Assembly: GCF_003851545.1 (NCBI RefSeq)
Contig: NZ_BHVX01000004.1
Location: 62,001 to 126,000, forward strand
Direction of reading: 5' to 3'
DNA length: 64,000 nucleotides
From: Ralstonia sp. SET104
Lineage (GTDB): Bacteria; Pseudomonadota; Gammaproteobacteria; Burkholderiales; Burkholderiaceae
Below, piece after piece: positions 16,583 to 24,850 of the stretch (position 1 is its first letter; each line of letters begins with the position of its first letter). The translations under genes and the position numbers were made by a program. Under the pieces are notes generated by a model. The model was not told the origin of the DNA and did no database searches. It saw nothing but the letters and a program-made list of their open reading frames with translations.

Positions 16583-17526
16583 CGCGCGGCAAACCAAGCC
16601 GCGCCCATAAGCACGCTGCCACCGGCGAGCACGGGCTCGTCATCGCCGCGCACGGCCGCCACTACCTGGTAGAGCGCGAAGGCGGCGGTTTCCTGCAGTG
16701 CTTCCCGCGCGGCAAACGCAGCGAATGCGCCGTCGGCGATCACGTCGTCTATGAGGCCACCGCCGTCGACCAGGGCGTCGTCGTGCGCGTGGATGAACGC
16801 CGTAACCTGCTCCACCGTTCCGACCAGTTCAAATCGAAGGTACTGGCCGCCAACCTGGATCAGGTCATCATCATGCTCGGCACCGAACCGAGCTTCTCGG
16901 AAGACCTGCTCGGCCGCGCGTTGGTGGCCGCAGAATCGCTCGGCATCACGCCGCTGATCCTGCTCAACAAGATCGACCTGACTGCACGGCTGGAGACGGC
17001 GCGCTCGCGCCTGGCGTTGTATCGGGAGCTTGGCTACGCAATCGTGGAACTGACGGTGCATGGCGCGCCGCAAGCCGCGCACGCCGCGCTGGAGCCGCAT
17101 GCGGCCGGACGCGCGTCGATCCTGATCGGGCAGTCGGGCATGGGCAAATCGTCGCTGCTGAATCTGCTGATTCCGGGTGTCGATGCACAAACGCGCGAGA
17201 TCTCCGAGAAGTTGGATTCCGGCAAGCACACGACCACATTCACGCGGCTCTATCACCTGCCCGCCGAATGGGGCCAGGGTGGCGTGCTGATCGACTCGCC
17301 GGGCTTCCAGGAATTTGGCCTGCATCACCTGAGCGAAGGCATGCTCGAACGCGCCTTCCCCGAATTCCGCGCGCATCTGACCGAATGCCGCTTTTATAAC
17401 TGTCGGCACCTGCAAGAACCCGGCTGTGGCATTCTGGGTGCGATGGCCGAAGGCAAGATTGATCCGCGCCGGCACCAGCTCTACGCGCAGCTGCTGCACG
17501 AATCTGAGCAGCAAAAGCCCTGGTAG
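16579..17526 (+). CDS. rsgA: ribosome small-subunit-dependent GTPase A
   Basis: 315 residues. RsgA (YjeQ) matures 30S ribosomes. It shows the circularly permuted GTPase order: an N-terminal OB-fold, then G4 (LLNKIDL, near 129-135) before G1 ([10 protein letters not shown], near 184-193) and G3 (DSPGF). The C-terminal zinc-binding segment, [16 protein letters not shown], is intact. It is translationally coupled to the M48 protease. Confidence 0.95.
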   Translation: MTRGKPSRAHKHAATGEHGLVIAAHGRHYLVEREGGGFLQCFPRGKRSECAVGDHVVYEATAVDQGVVVRVDERRNLLHRSDQFKSKVLAANLDQVIIMLGTEPSFSEDLLGRALVAAESLGITPLILLNKIDLTARLETARSRLALYRELGYAIVELTVHGAPQAAHAALEPHAAGRASILIGQSGMGKSSLLNLLIPGVDAQTREISEKLDSGKHTTTFTRLYHLPAEWGQGGVLIDSPGFQEFGLHHLSEGMLERAFPEFRAHLTECRFYNCRHLQEPGCGILGAMAEGKIDPRRHQLYAQLLHESEQQKPW

Positions 17527-17555
17527 CGACCGACGATACGTTCAGGGAGGCACAG

Positions 17556-17870
17556 ATGAAACTGTTGGTAAGCAGTCCATCGCTCGGCATGGCGGCGCAC
17601 TGGCAGAACGTGCTGTCTGCTGCCGGCATCCGTACCGAACTGCGCAACATCTACCTGAGCAGCGTGGCGGGTGACGTTCCGCCGCAGGATTGCGCAGCGC
17701 AAGTCTGGCTGCTAAACCCGGCGCAGGAAGCCCAGGCGCAAGCGCTGCTCGATCAAGCGCAACATCCGCCAACCGGCCCGGCTTGGCGCTGCGCACATTG
17801 CGCGGAGCGTCACGAACCGCAGTTCGCCCAATGCTGGCGCTGCGGCAAAGACCGCGAGGATGCGGCCTGA
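17556..17870 (+). CDS. DUF2007-like protein with C-terminal zinc ribbon
   Basis: 104 residues. The N-terminal part (MKLLVSSPSLGMAAHWQNVL) resembles DUF2007, a small alpha/beta fold related to PII-like signal proteins. The C-terminus has two CxxC pairs, WRCAHC and CWRCGK, about 20 residues apart, which would hold one zinc. A GGGAGG ribosome-binding site precedes the ATG. It lies 29 bases after rsgA and is probably co-transcribed with it. The function is unknown. Confidence 0.78.
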   Translation: MKLLVSSPSLGMAAHWQNVLSAAGIRTELRNIYLSSVAGDVPPQDCAAQVWLLNPAQEAQAQALLDQAQHPPTGPAWRCAHCAERHEPQFAQCWRCGKDREDAA

Positions 17871-17902
17871 TTGTTCGCCCGGCGATTCAGCGTCCTGCCG
17901 TA

Positions 17903-18844
17903 TCAGCCCAGCCACACGGCGATCGACAGCATCGCGAGCAGCAGCATCCACAGCACCACCGCGCGCCACACCAGCCCCACGGCCGATTGCAGCGTGCGAA
18001 CGTTCGGCTCCTGCCCCACTTCCATCGGATAGGCGCCATCCTCGTCGGCGATGCTCTCGGCAGAATCGCGTTGCGCAATGGGAGTACCGAGGCGCACGCC
18101 GAGTGCACCGCCGCCCGCTGCCAGCAGGATGCCGTTCACCTCGTCGCTCCACTTGGCGGCGCGGGTGCGCCACGCGTACACCGCATCTTCAAAGTTGCCG
18201 ACGATGGCAAAGCCGACCGCAGTCAGACGCGCCGGGACGTAATCAATAACGAAGAACGCCTGCCGAGCAAACAGGCCGAGTGCGGGGCTGCGCTCCGTCG
18301 ACACGTCGCTCCAGTGGCGAGCCAAGTACTCGGCGCCGCGGTACAGCACCACACCCGCTGGCCCGATCGGCACCAGAAACCAGAAGAACACACCGAACAC
18401 ATGACGATGCGCCGCCACGATCGCGCATTCCAGCGTATGGCGAACGATCTCATTGACCGGCATGTCGGTCGTATCCTGCCCCGACCACTCGTTCAGCAGC
18501 AGACGCGCAGTGACAACGTCATCGCTGCGCAGCGCCTCATGGATGTCGGTGAAGTAATGGCTGAACTGGCGGAAACCAAGCGTCAGATAGACCATCAGCA
18601 CGTTCCACAGGAACGCCAGCCCGAAGCTGATCGACGACAGCAGATAGTGCACCAGCGCCACGACCACTACAGCCGGCAGCGTAACCACGCACCAGGCGAG
18701 CACCGCATCGCGGCGATTTCCGGTGTCGAACCACTCTTCTGCCCGCGCGGCCAGTGCGCGCACGACGTCATAGATGGGGTTGTCCCGGCTGAGCGCACGG
18801 AACTGTTCGAGAATCAGCGCGCAGAGTACGGAGAAAAAAGTCAT
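17903..18844 (-). CDS. CobD/CbiB-family integral membrane protein
   Basis: 313 residues with four or five hydrophobic helices. It resembles the CobD/CbiB/AmpE group (VIDYVPARLTAVGFAIVGNF is the family hallmark). CbiB proper makes adenosylcobinamide phosphate, but no other cobalamin gene is nearby and the start lacks the usual CbiB sequence, so this looks like the stand-alone Burkholderiales paralogue of unknown role. The ATG at 18844 begins MTFFSVLCALILEQFR; the extension to 18919 is Cys/Arg-rich and rejected. Confidence 0.82.
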   Translation of the reverse strand: MTFFSVLCALILEQFRALSRDNPIYDVVRALAARAEEWFDTGNRRDAVLAWCVVTLPAVVVVALVHYLLSSISFGLAFLWNVLMVYLTLGFRQFSHYFTDIHEALRSDDVVTARLLLNEWSGQDTTDMPVNEIVRHTLECAIVAAHRHVFGVFFWFLVPIGPAGVVLYRGAEYLARHWSDVSTERSPALGLFARQAFFVIDYVPARLTAVGFAIVGNFEDAVYAWRTRAAKWSDEVNGILLAAGGGALGVRLGTPIAQRDSAESIADEDGAYPMEVGQEPNVRTLQSAVGLVWRAVVLWMLLLAMLSIAVWLG

Positions 18845-18952
18845 TGGAGGGGCGTTGCGAAGGCGTGAATCACGCCATGAATGCGATGTGCAAGACGATA
18901 GCACACAGCGTGCGCGCAACAGCGCACTATGGGGCCCATATTCGCGCCGGCG

Positions 18953-19648
18953 CTACGCTGCCAGCAGGTGATACAGGTTGCGCAGCATGCCCGCCGTCGC
19001 ACCCCAGATAAAGTGGTGACTGGCGCCGGCCTCTCGATCGGAACGACGATATGGCATCGCGTAAAACCGGCGCACACGGTCTTCCCAACGCAACTCGCGT
19101 ATTTCGTGGTTGGCCGGGTCCATCAAAAAGGCGAGTGGCACTTCAAACACTTCGGCCACCTCGCTTGGGTCCGGCTGCAGCGTGAAATCGGGCGTCAGCA
19201 ATCCGACGACCGGGCTCACATGGAAACCCGTGCCGGTGATGTAATCCGGCAGGCGGCCGATCACTTCGATGTGATTTGCGCTGATGCCCACCTCTTCCAT
19301 CGTTTCGCGCAGTGCCGTATCGACCATGTCCCGATCAAACTCTTCACGCCCGCCGCCGGGAAAGCTGACCTGACCCGCATGTTGACTGAGCGACGCATTG
19401 CGCTGGGTCAGCAGCACCGTCAGGCCCGGCTCGCGCTGCACCAGCGGCACCAGCACAGCGGCCTCCCGCAGTTTGAGCGAGGCGTCGATCAGGCGGGATT
19501 CATCCGTCTGCTCCGGCTGCCAGTCGGGCTGGGCCTGCAGCCGCTCGCGCACGAACCCGGCCGTCAACCGCACGGCCCCGAGCGCCGGCAATGATGCCTC
19601 TGTCGGCACCACCGGCAACTGCTCAGGGTCGAACACGGGACGGCGCAT
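18953..19648 (-). CDS. Nudix hydrolase, CoA pyrophosphatase type (NudL)
   Basis: 231 residues. The Nudix box is complete: GGGREEFDRDMVDTALRETM with EEVGI following, matching GX5EX7REUXEEXGU. The LLTQRNASLSQHAGQVSFPGG segment matches the CoA-diphosphatase subgroup that splits CoA to 3',5'-ADP and phosphopantetheine. The ATG at 19648 (MRRPVFDPEQLP) is preferred; an in-frame GTG at 19684 adds 12 polar residues. It is transcribed after the rplS terminator, so probably alone or with the CobD-like gene. Confidence 0.88.
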   Translation of the reverse strand: MRRPVFDPEQLPVVPTEASLPALGAVRLTAGFVRERLQAQPDWQPEQTDESRLIDASLKLREAAVLVPLVQREPGLTVLLTQRNASLSQHAGQVSFPGGGREEFDRDMVDTALRETMEEVGISANHIEVIGRLPDYITGTGFHVSPVVGLLTPDFTLQPDPSEVAEVFEVPLAFLMDPANHEIRELRWEDRVRRFYAMPYRRSDREAGASHHFIWGATAGMLRNLYHLLAA

Positions 19649-19712
19649 CGGATGGAGACTGGAATTGTTGTGAGTGGAAGACACGTGGGGTCAATCTTCC
19701 GCCGCAAAAGAG

Positions 19713-19738
19713 AAAAAAGGCACCCGAAGGTGCCTTTT
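19713..19738 (-). terminator. terminator of the rpsP-rimM-trmD-rplS operon
   Basis: On the minus strand the stem AAAAGGCACC/GGTGCCTTTT with a 4-base TTCG loop ends in a T-run, 16 bases after the rplS stop. Confidence 0.88.
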
Positions 19739-19753
19739 CGCAACGCGCGCAGA

Positions 19754-20140
19754 TTACTCCGCAGCGGCTTCCTTGCGCTTGAAGGTCAGCTTCTCCTTGA
19801 TGCGTGCCGACTTGCCCGAGCGTTGGCGCAGGTAGTACAGCTTCGCACGGCGCACATCGCCGCGACGCTTCACTTCGATGCTGGCCAGCAGCGGCGAGTA
19901 CAGCTGGAACGTACGCTCCACGCCTTCGCCCGAAGAGATCTTGCGAACGATGAACGACGAATTCAGGCCACGATTGCGCTTGGCAATCACAACGCCCTCA
20001 TACGCCTGCACACGCTTGCGAGTGCCTTCAACGACGTTCACGTTGACGATCACGGTATCGCCAGGGGCGAACGGGGGGATCGTCTTGTTGGCCGTCAGGC
20101 GCTTGATTTCTTCCTGCTCGATTTGCTCGATGAGATTCAT
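19754..20140 (-). CDS. rplS: 50S ribosomal protein L19
   Basis: 128 residues, slightly longer than E. coli L19 because of a basic/Ala tail (FKRKEAAAE). It begins [15 protein letters not shown] and contains [20 protein letters not shown] and [16 protein letters not shown]19 sits at the 30S-50S interface. The GGAGAAAAAG ribosome-binding site fixes the start at 20140. Last gene of the rpsP operon. Confidence 0.97.
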
Positions 20141-20213
20141 CTTTTTCTCCTTGACCATCATGCCGGCGTTTTGCCCGATCCATGGATCGCGGCCCCGGTA
20201 GAGGATGGGAACT

Positions 20214-21002
20214 TCACTTGGCCGAGGCTTCCGGTATGGAAGCATCCGGCCCCTTTGCCGTCGTCGCCGCGGCAGCGAGGAAAGCCTCATCGCTGCGGGA
20301 CAACAAACCTTGCTTGCGCGCTGCGTCGATCAGATCGGGCCGCTTGCGCGTTGTATTCAACAGCGCCTGCTGGCGGCGCCACTTCTCGATCTCGGCATGG
20401 TGACCACCCAGCAGCACATCGGGCACTCGCACGCCTTCGTACTCTTCCGGCCGCGTGTAGTGCGGGCAGTCGAGCAAGCCATTGACAAAGCTGTCCTGCA
20501 CCGCTGACTGCGCATCGCCCAGCACACCGGGCAGTTGCCGTACTACGGCGTCGATGATCGCCATCGCTGCAATCTCACCACCGGAGAGGACGAAATCGCC
20601 AAGGCTGATTTCCTCATCCACGCGACGATCGACCAGACGCTGGTCGATCGCCTCGTAGCGCCCGCACAGCAACGTGAGCGCCGGCAACTGCGCCAGCTCC
20701 ATCACCCGCTTGTGCGTGAGCGGCTTGCCCTGCGGCGAAAGCAACACCACATGCGAGGCCGCCGGCGCTTGCGCCTCGTGAATCGCGTCAAGCGCGGCTT
20801 CCAGGGGCTTGGCCAACATCACCATGCCGGGGCCGCCGCCGTAAGGCCGGTCGTCCACGGTACGATAGTTGTCCGTCGTGAAATCGCGCGGGTTCCAGGT
20901 GCGCAACGTGTACACCTGCTGCTTGGCTGCGCGGCTGGTGATTCCCCAGTCCGTCAGCGCCCGGAACATGTCCGGAAACAGCGAGACGACGTCGAACTGC
21001 AT
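20214..21002 (-). CDS. trmD: tRNA (guanine-37-N1)-methyltransferase
   Basis: 262 residues. TrmD methylates G37 of tRNAs next to the anticodon, preventing +1 frameshifts. It starts [20 protein letters not shown], has [17 protein letters not shown] (SAM trefoil-knot region), [12 protein letters not shown] and the [13 protein letters not shown] segment. The ATG at 21002 is preferred over 21023 because it matches the family start and has GGAG upstream. Third gene of the rpsP operon. Confidence 0.96.
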
Positions 21003-21025
21003 CGCCGAATTCTCCGGCCGCATGT

Positions 21026-21667
21026 TCAGTAATCCAGACCCCAGTCGACGACGATGCGCTTGCCTGCCACATCCACCGACTTCACGTAAACCTCAACAAA
21101 CGGCACGAGCCGCTCGACCTCGCCCTCACCGACGATACGCAAGATTTGATGCGCACCGTTGTCGATCAAGCCTCCCACCGTACCAAGCGTTTCCTGCTGC
21201 TCGTTGACGACCGTGGCGCCGATCAGATCGACCCAGTAAAACTCATCATCGTCTGGCTCGGGAAAATCGGCCCGGCTAACCCACACGGCATAGCCACGCA
21301 GTGCCTCGGCGACATTGCGATCGGGCGCGGCAGGCGAACCCGCCACCACCGTGCCGCTGTGCTCGCGCGACGTGCCAACGGGAAACACCCGCCAGTCCGT
21401 CGACGTTGCCAGCGCGCCAGTAGCGGGTTTGAGCCACCAGGTCCGGGCGTGCAGCAGCGCGTCTGCGTCGCCATGCAACTGGACCTTGATCCAGCCGCGA
21501 ATACCATAAGCACCCCCGACATAACCCACCTCGATGAGGTCATCGGGGAGCGTCGGGTTGGTGCCCTCGCCCGGGCGCATGGCTTGCAGACGCTCCGCAA
21601 CCTTTTGCGAGATTGCCTGCGTTGCAACAGCCACAGGACCGGGCCGTGTCGATGCAGCGCGCGTCAT
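21026..21667 (-). CDS. rimM: ribosome maturation factor RimM
   Basis: 213 residues. RimM binds S19 and assists assembly of the 30S head. The RimM N-domain is visible ([19 protein letters not shown]), and the C-terminal PRC-barrel ends with [20 protein letters not shown]. There is a 45-residue N-terminal extension relative to E. coli ([16 protein letters not shown]...). It is followed immediately by trmD in the standard order. Confidence 0.95.
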   Translation of the reverse strand: MTRAASTRPGPVAVATQAISQKVAERLQAMRPGEGTNPTLPDDLIEVGYVGGAYGIRGWIKVQLHGDADALLHARTWWLKPATGALATSTDWRVFPVGTSREHSGTVVAGSPAAPDRNVAEALRGYAVWVSRADFPEPDDDEFYWVDLIGATVVNEQQETLGTVGGLIDNGAHQILRIVGEGEVERLVPFVEVYVKSVDVAGKRIVVDWGLDY

Positions 21668-21713
21668 AGCAGGAAGTGCTCGGACGGCACCGTCGATCGA
21701 CGCATGCTGAAAC

Positions 21714-21968
21714 TCAGGCAGCAGCCTTCTTGGCGCCTTGCTTCACCAGGCGAGCAACCGTCGGCGACAGTTGTGCGCCCACGCCTTCCCAGTAGGTCAG
21801 GCGGTCTTGCACGATGCGCAGACCTTCTTCGCCTTCACCGGCGAGCGGGTTGTAGAAACCGACGCGCTCGATGAAACGGCCATCACGGCGGTTACGCGAG
21901 TCGGTCGCAACGATATTGAAGAACGGGCGCTTTTTGGAGCCACCGCGGGCCAGACGGATCACGACCAT
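21714..21968 (-). CDS. rpsP: 30S ribosomal protein S16
   Basis: 84 residues, the normal size, beginning [20 protein letters not shown] and containing [15 protein letters not shown]16 stabilises the 30S body. An AAGGAAAAG ribosome-binding site is well placed before the ATG at 21968; the long upstream frame is not coding. First gene of the operon, with its own strong promoter. Confidence 0.97.
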   Translation of the reverse strand: MVVIRLARGGSKKRPFFNIVATDSRNRRDGRFIERVGFYNPLAGEGEEGLRIVQDRLTYWEGVGAQLSPTVARLVKQGAKKAAA

Positions 21969-22014
21969 GGATCTTTTCCTTGAAAAACTGGGTATGCGTA
22001 CAGAGAAACACGTA

Positions 22015-22043
22015 AGTATAGCGTAATTTTCCCGACCAAACAA
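22015..22043 (-). promoter_or_regulatory. promoter of the rpsP operon
   Basis: On the minus strand, TTGTTT (22038-22043) and TATACT (22015-22020) are separated by 17 bases, a good sigma-70 promoter about 46 bases before the rpsP start. Confidence 0.8.
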
Positions 22044-22556
22044 ACACTTAGGCTTGGCGAGCGCCGTCACCAATGGCTCGCGGTGCGCAAAACCTACTAT
22101 TGGCCCTGCGGCGTTGCTTTGGGCGCTGCTTTGGGCGCCGATTTCAGCGGTGGCAAAACTACCAACCCGATCGCCCCGCGTGCCGAATGCGCCACGCCAG
22201 AGCGACAACAGCCTGTGAGCATGGCATGGCGTGATAGCAATCTCTGCGGGTCGACGGTTTCGCGCATGGTGCAGGCTCGACGGCATCGAGAATGCGGCTC
22301 AGCAAGTATCGGCGACTTGGCGGGCACCGTGTCGTGTATCGCATCCGCTACAGCGAAAAATGCCCTGAGCGTCGCCTCTCGCCCGGGCAAAGCGTGCACG
22401 AAACATCTCGTTACACGGGTAACGTTCGCACAGTGGATGCACGCTGAGTGAAGCCTTACATTGACAGGCATGAACACGCGCTGCCGACCTCTCTCGCACA
22501 CCCCGGAAGAACGCGGCGCGTGGCGCTTTCGAATCCTTGCCCGACAGGAGATAGCC
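22044..22556. other. intergenic region of unclear content
   Basis: About 510 bases without a convincing gene. Two frames are open: plus 22083-22451 and minus 22097-22558. The minus frame ends with a protein-like Pro/Lys/Ala tail ([14 protein letters not shown]), but its body is unusually Cys/Arg/His-rich and no ribosome-binding site was seen. A 12-base tandem repeat (GCGCTGCTTTGG, imperfect first copy) lies near 22110-22137. I could not assign any of this. Confidence 0.4.
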
Positions 22557-22946
22557 ATGCCGATCCGCGCATTGCTTCACCCCTTGGCGGCAGGCGTTCT
22601 GATCGTCGCCTCTGCGGGCGCTGTGGCTGCCAACGCATCGGCGCATCAAGCCGCCGTCGCCTTTGCTGAATCCGCCGTGCCCGCATGGACGCAAGCGGCG
22701 CAGAGCATGCCGCAGAAACGCCCGCTGGTGGCGCAATTTTTTGCGGATGCCCATAGCGACCAGGCCGCCCGCATCCGTGCGCAGATGGAGCGCATGGAAG
22801 CACGCGCCCGCGCCGACGATCGCCTGAACGGTCGCGTACAACCTCGCGACGGCGGCGGCCGGGGAGACTGGCAACAGCAAGAGCGCATGCGCCAAGAACG
22901 CGGCAACGGCGATCAAGGCAACTGGCGCGGCTCGCGTCGGGGCTGA
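22557..22946 (+). CDS. small secreted protein of unknown function
   Basis: 129 residues. A clear signal peptide (MPIRALLHPLAAGVLIVASA, cleavage about 28 after AVAANASA) is followed by an amphipathic Arg/Met-rich helix (ARIRAQMERMEARARADD) and a Gly/Arg/Gln/Trp-rich tail (RQERGNGDQGNWRGSRRG). An ACAGGAGAT ribosome-binding site fixes the ATG at 22557. The layout recalls small periplasmic stress proteins, but no CpxP/Spy motif was found, and no function is assigned. Confidence 0.7.
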   Translation: MPIRALLHPLAAGVLIVASAGAVAANASAHQAAVAFAESAVPAWTQAAQSMPQKRPLVAQFFADAHSDQAARIRAQMERMEARARADDRLNGRVQPRDGGGRGDWQQQERMRQERGNGDQGNWRGSRRG

Positions 22947-23187
22947 GGCGTATACAGCGCCACATTTCGCATCCTGAAGCTCGCTGGAGGACACCCCGGG
23001 CCGTACTGGATTGCAGGGACGCACGTTACAGGCGCCCCACCCCGCGACCGAATTGACGGCCACTTCCTCCGGTTGCTGATGCGTCTTTAGGACGCGTTCC
23101 TGGCGCCGCCATTTGGCTGCATGGCGGTTGATGTTGGGCGTAGAATGCGCGGCGCTGTGTTGCCTTGCCGTGTGTTCGCGCCCTGCC

Positions 23188-23643
23188 ATGCCTACGACCG
23201 CTCTCCAAAAAAAATCCAAGCTGCTGACCGTACTGCTCGCCTTCCTGTTTGGGAGTGTGGGCGCGCATCGTTTCTACCTCAAAGGCGGACGCGACTTCTG
23301 GGCGTGGTCGCAAGTGCTGGCTATGGTGCTTGGCGCGGTTGGGGTGGCACTGCTGTGGTCGACGCAGCGCGCGAGCATCCCAGGCTGGGTCTGCGCGATT
23401 ATCGGCGGATCTTCAGTGCTGGCGGGCTATCTGTCGGCGCTGGTGTATGGCCTGCGCCCCGACGAAAAATGGGACGCACAATTCAATACCGACGGCACAC
23501 CCACGCGCTCGGGCTGGCCTGTCGTGCTGTTGAGCATCCTCACATTGATGATCGGCACCGGCCTGCTGATGGCGGGTTTGGCCATCACCTTCCAGACATA
23601 CTTCGAAACGCAGGTGCAGGCAGCGAAGGCGTTGTCGCAGTAA
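23188..23643 (+). CDS. TM2 domain-containing membrane protein
   Basis: 151 residues with about four hydrophobic helices. The TM2 signature is present at the start: KKSKLLTVLLAFLFGSVGAH followed by RFYLKGG. TM2 proteins are small membrane proteins of unknown function. The ATG at 23188 begins MPTTALQKKSK; the upstream frame from 23113 is Cys-rich and unlikely. Its stop codon abuts the stop of the convergent radical SAM gene with no bases between. Confidence 0.82.
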   Translation: MPTTALQKKSKLLTVLLAFLFGSVGAHRFYLKGGRDFWAWSQVLAMVLGAVGVALLWSTQRASIPGWVCAIIGGSSVLAGYLSALVYGLRPDEKWDAQFNTDGTPTRSGWPVVLLSILTLMIGTGLLMAGLAITFQTYFETQVQAAKALSQ

Positions 23644-24768
23644 TCAGAACAGACTGCCCTGACGCTCGTCGACCGGTTTCTTTGGTTTGACGGGTCGCGC
23701 GGGCGGTTTGAACTGCGATGTGTCGAGCACCAGCTCGTTGTAGCGGTGGTAATTGAAGCCGAGCTTGTCGGCGGCCTTGTAGAAGCGCTGCCGCAGCAGA
23801 TCGGCCCAGATACCTGTGCCACGCATGCGCGTGGCGAAATCCGCCTTGTAGTCTTGGCCGCCGTGCAGATCGCGGATGCGGTTCATCACGCGTTGCGCAC
23901 GGTCGGGAAAATGCGCGCTCAGCCAATCCTGGAACACTGCGTTCAGCTCATTTGGCAGCCGCAGCACGATATAGCTCGCGTAAGTGGCACCCGCCTCGCG
24001 CGAGGCCTCCAGAATCTGCTCCATGTGGTCGTCGGTGACGAAGGGGATCATCGGCGCGACGCTCACGCCCACGGGAATGCCCGCCTCGGCCAACGCGCGA
24101 ATGGTACGCAGGCGGCGCGACGGTGTGGCCGCGCGGGGCTCCAGCCTGCGCGCCAGATCCGAGTCCAACGTCGTGATGGTCACCGCTGCGACGACGAGGT
24201 TCTTGGCCGCCATCGGTGCGAGCAGATCGATGTCGCGTTCGATCAATGTCGACTTGGTGATCAGACCGACCGGGTGATCGCAATCGTGCAGCACTTGCAA
24301 CACCTCGCGCGTGACGCGCAACTCGCGCTCGATCGGTTGATATGCGTCAGTGTTCACGCCAAGTGCGATCGCCTCACAGCGGTAGCCGGGCTTGGCCAGC
24401 GTCTCGCGCAGCACCTCGGCAGCATTCGTTTTCGCGAATAACTTCGTCTCGAAATCGAGCCCGGGTGACAACTCCAGATACGCATGCGTCGGCCGCGCAA
24501 AGCAGTACACACAGCCATGCTCACACCCGCGATACGGGTTGAGCGACACGCCAAACGGAATATCCGGCGACTGGTTGTGGCTCAGGATCGAGCGCGCGCG
24601 TTCGATGGAGACCGTGGTCTCGATACGCGTCGGCGTACCGTCCGGATCGAGCTGCGCGACAAGCGGCTGCCAGCCGTCGTCAACGCGCGTGCGTTCATCG
24701 CGTTCGAAACGGCCTTGCAGATTAGAAGTGGCGCCGCGCCCCTTGCGTGGGACGTGGCGATCGAACAT
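23644..24768 (-). CDS. PA0069-family radical SAM protein
   Basis: 374 residues. The iron-sulfur motif CEHGCVYC (CxxxCxxC), preceded by SLNPYRG, marks the SPL-like radical SAM branch (Elp3/spore-photoproduct-lyase-like core). The family is widespread in Proteobacteria but its substrate is unknown. The start is ATG 24768 (MFDRHVPRKGRG); a GTG at 24777 is possible. No ribosome-binding site is obvious. Confidence 0.85.
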   Translation of the reverse strand: MFDRHVPRKGRGATSNLQGRFERDERTRVDDGWQPLVAQLDPDGTPTRIETTVSIERARSILSHNQSPDIPFGVSLNPYRGCEHGCVYCFARPTHAYLELSPGLDFETKLFAKTNAAEVLRETLAKPGYRCEAIALGVNTDAYQPIERELRVTREVLQVLHDCDHPVGLITKSTLIERDIDLLAPMAAKNLVVAAVTITTLDSDLARRLEPRAATPSRRLRTIRALAEAGIPVGVSVAPMIPFVTDDHMEQILEASREAGATYASYIVLRLPNELNAVFQDWLSAHFPDRAQRVMNRIRDLHGGQDYKADFATRMRGTGIWADLLRQRFYKAADKLGFNYHRYNELVLDTSQFKPPARPVKPKKPVDERQGSLF

Positions 24769-24850
24769 ATCGGACACAGCGGAAAAGATCGGATGCGGGG
24801 GCTTGCTGATCCTATCGCATCCGGCCCCGCTCCGCTGTGTGTGGCGCGGG

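Noticed and set aside
22083-22451. 122-residue plus-strand frame in the rpsP-upstream gap
   Set aside because: No ribosome-binding site, signal or motif; composition resembles random translation.
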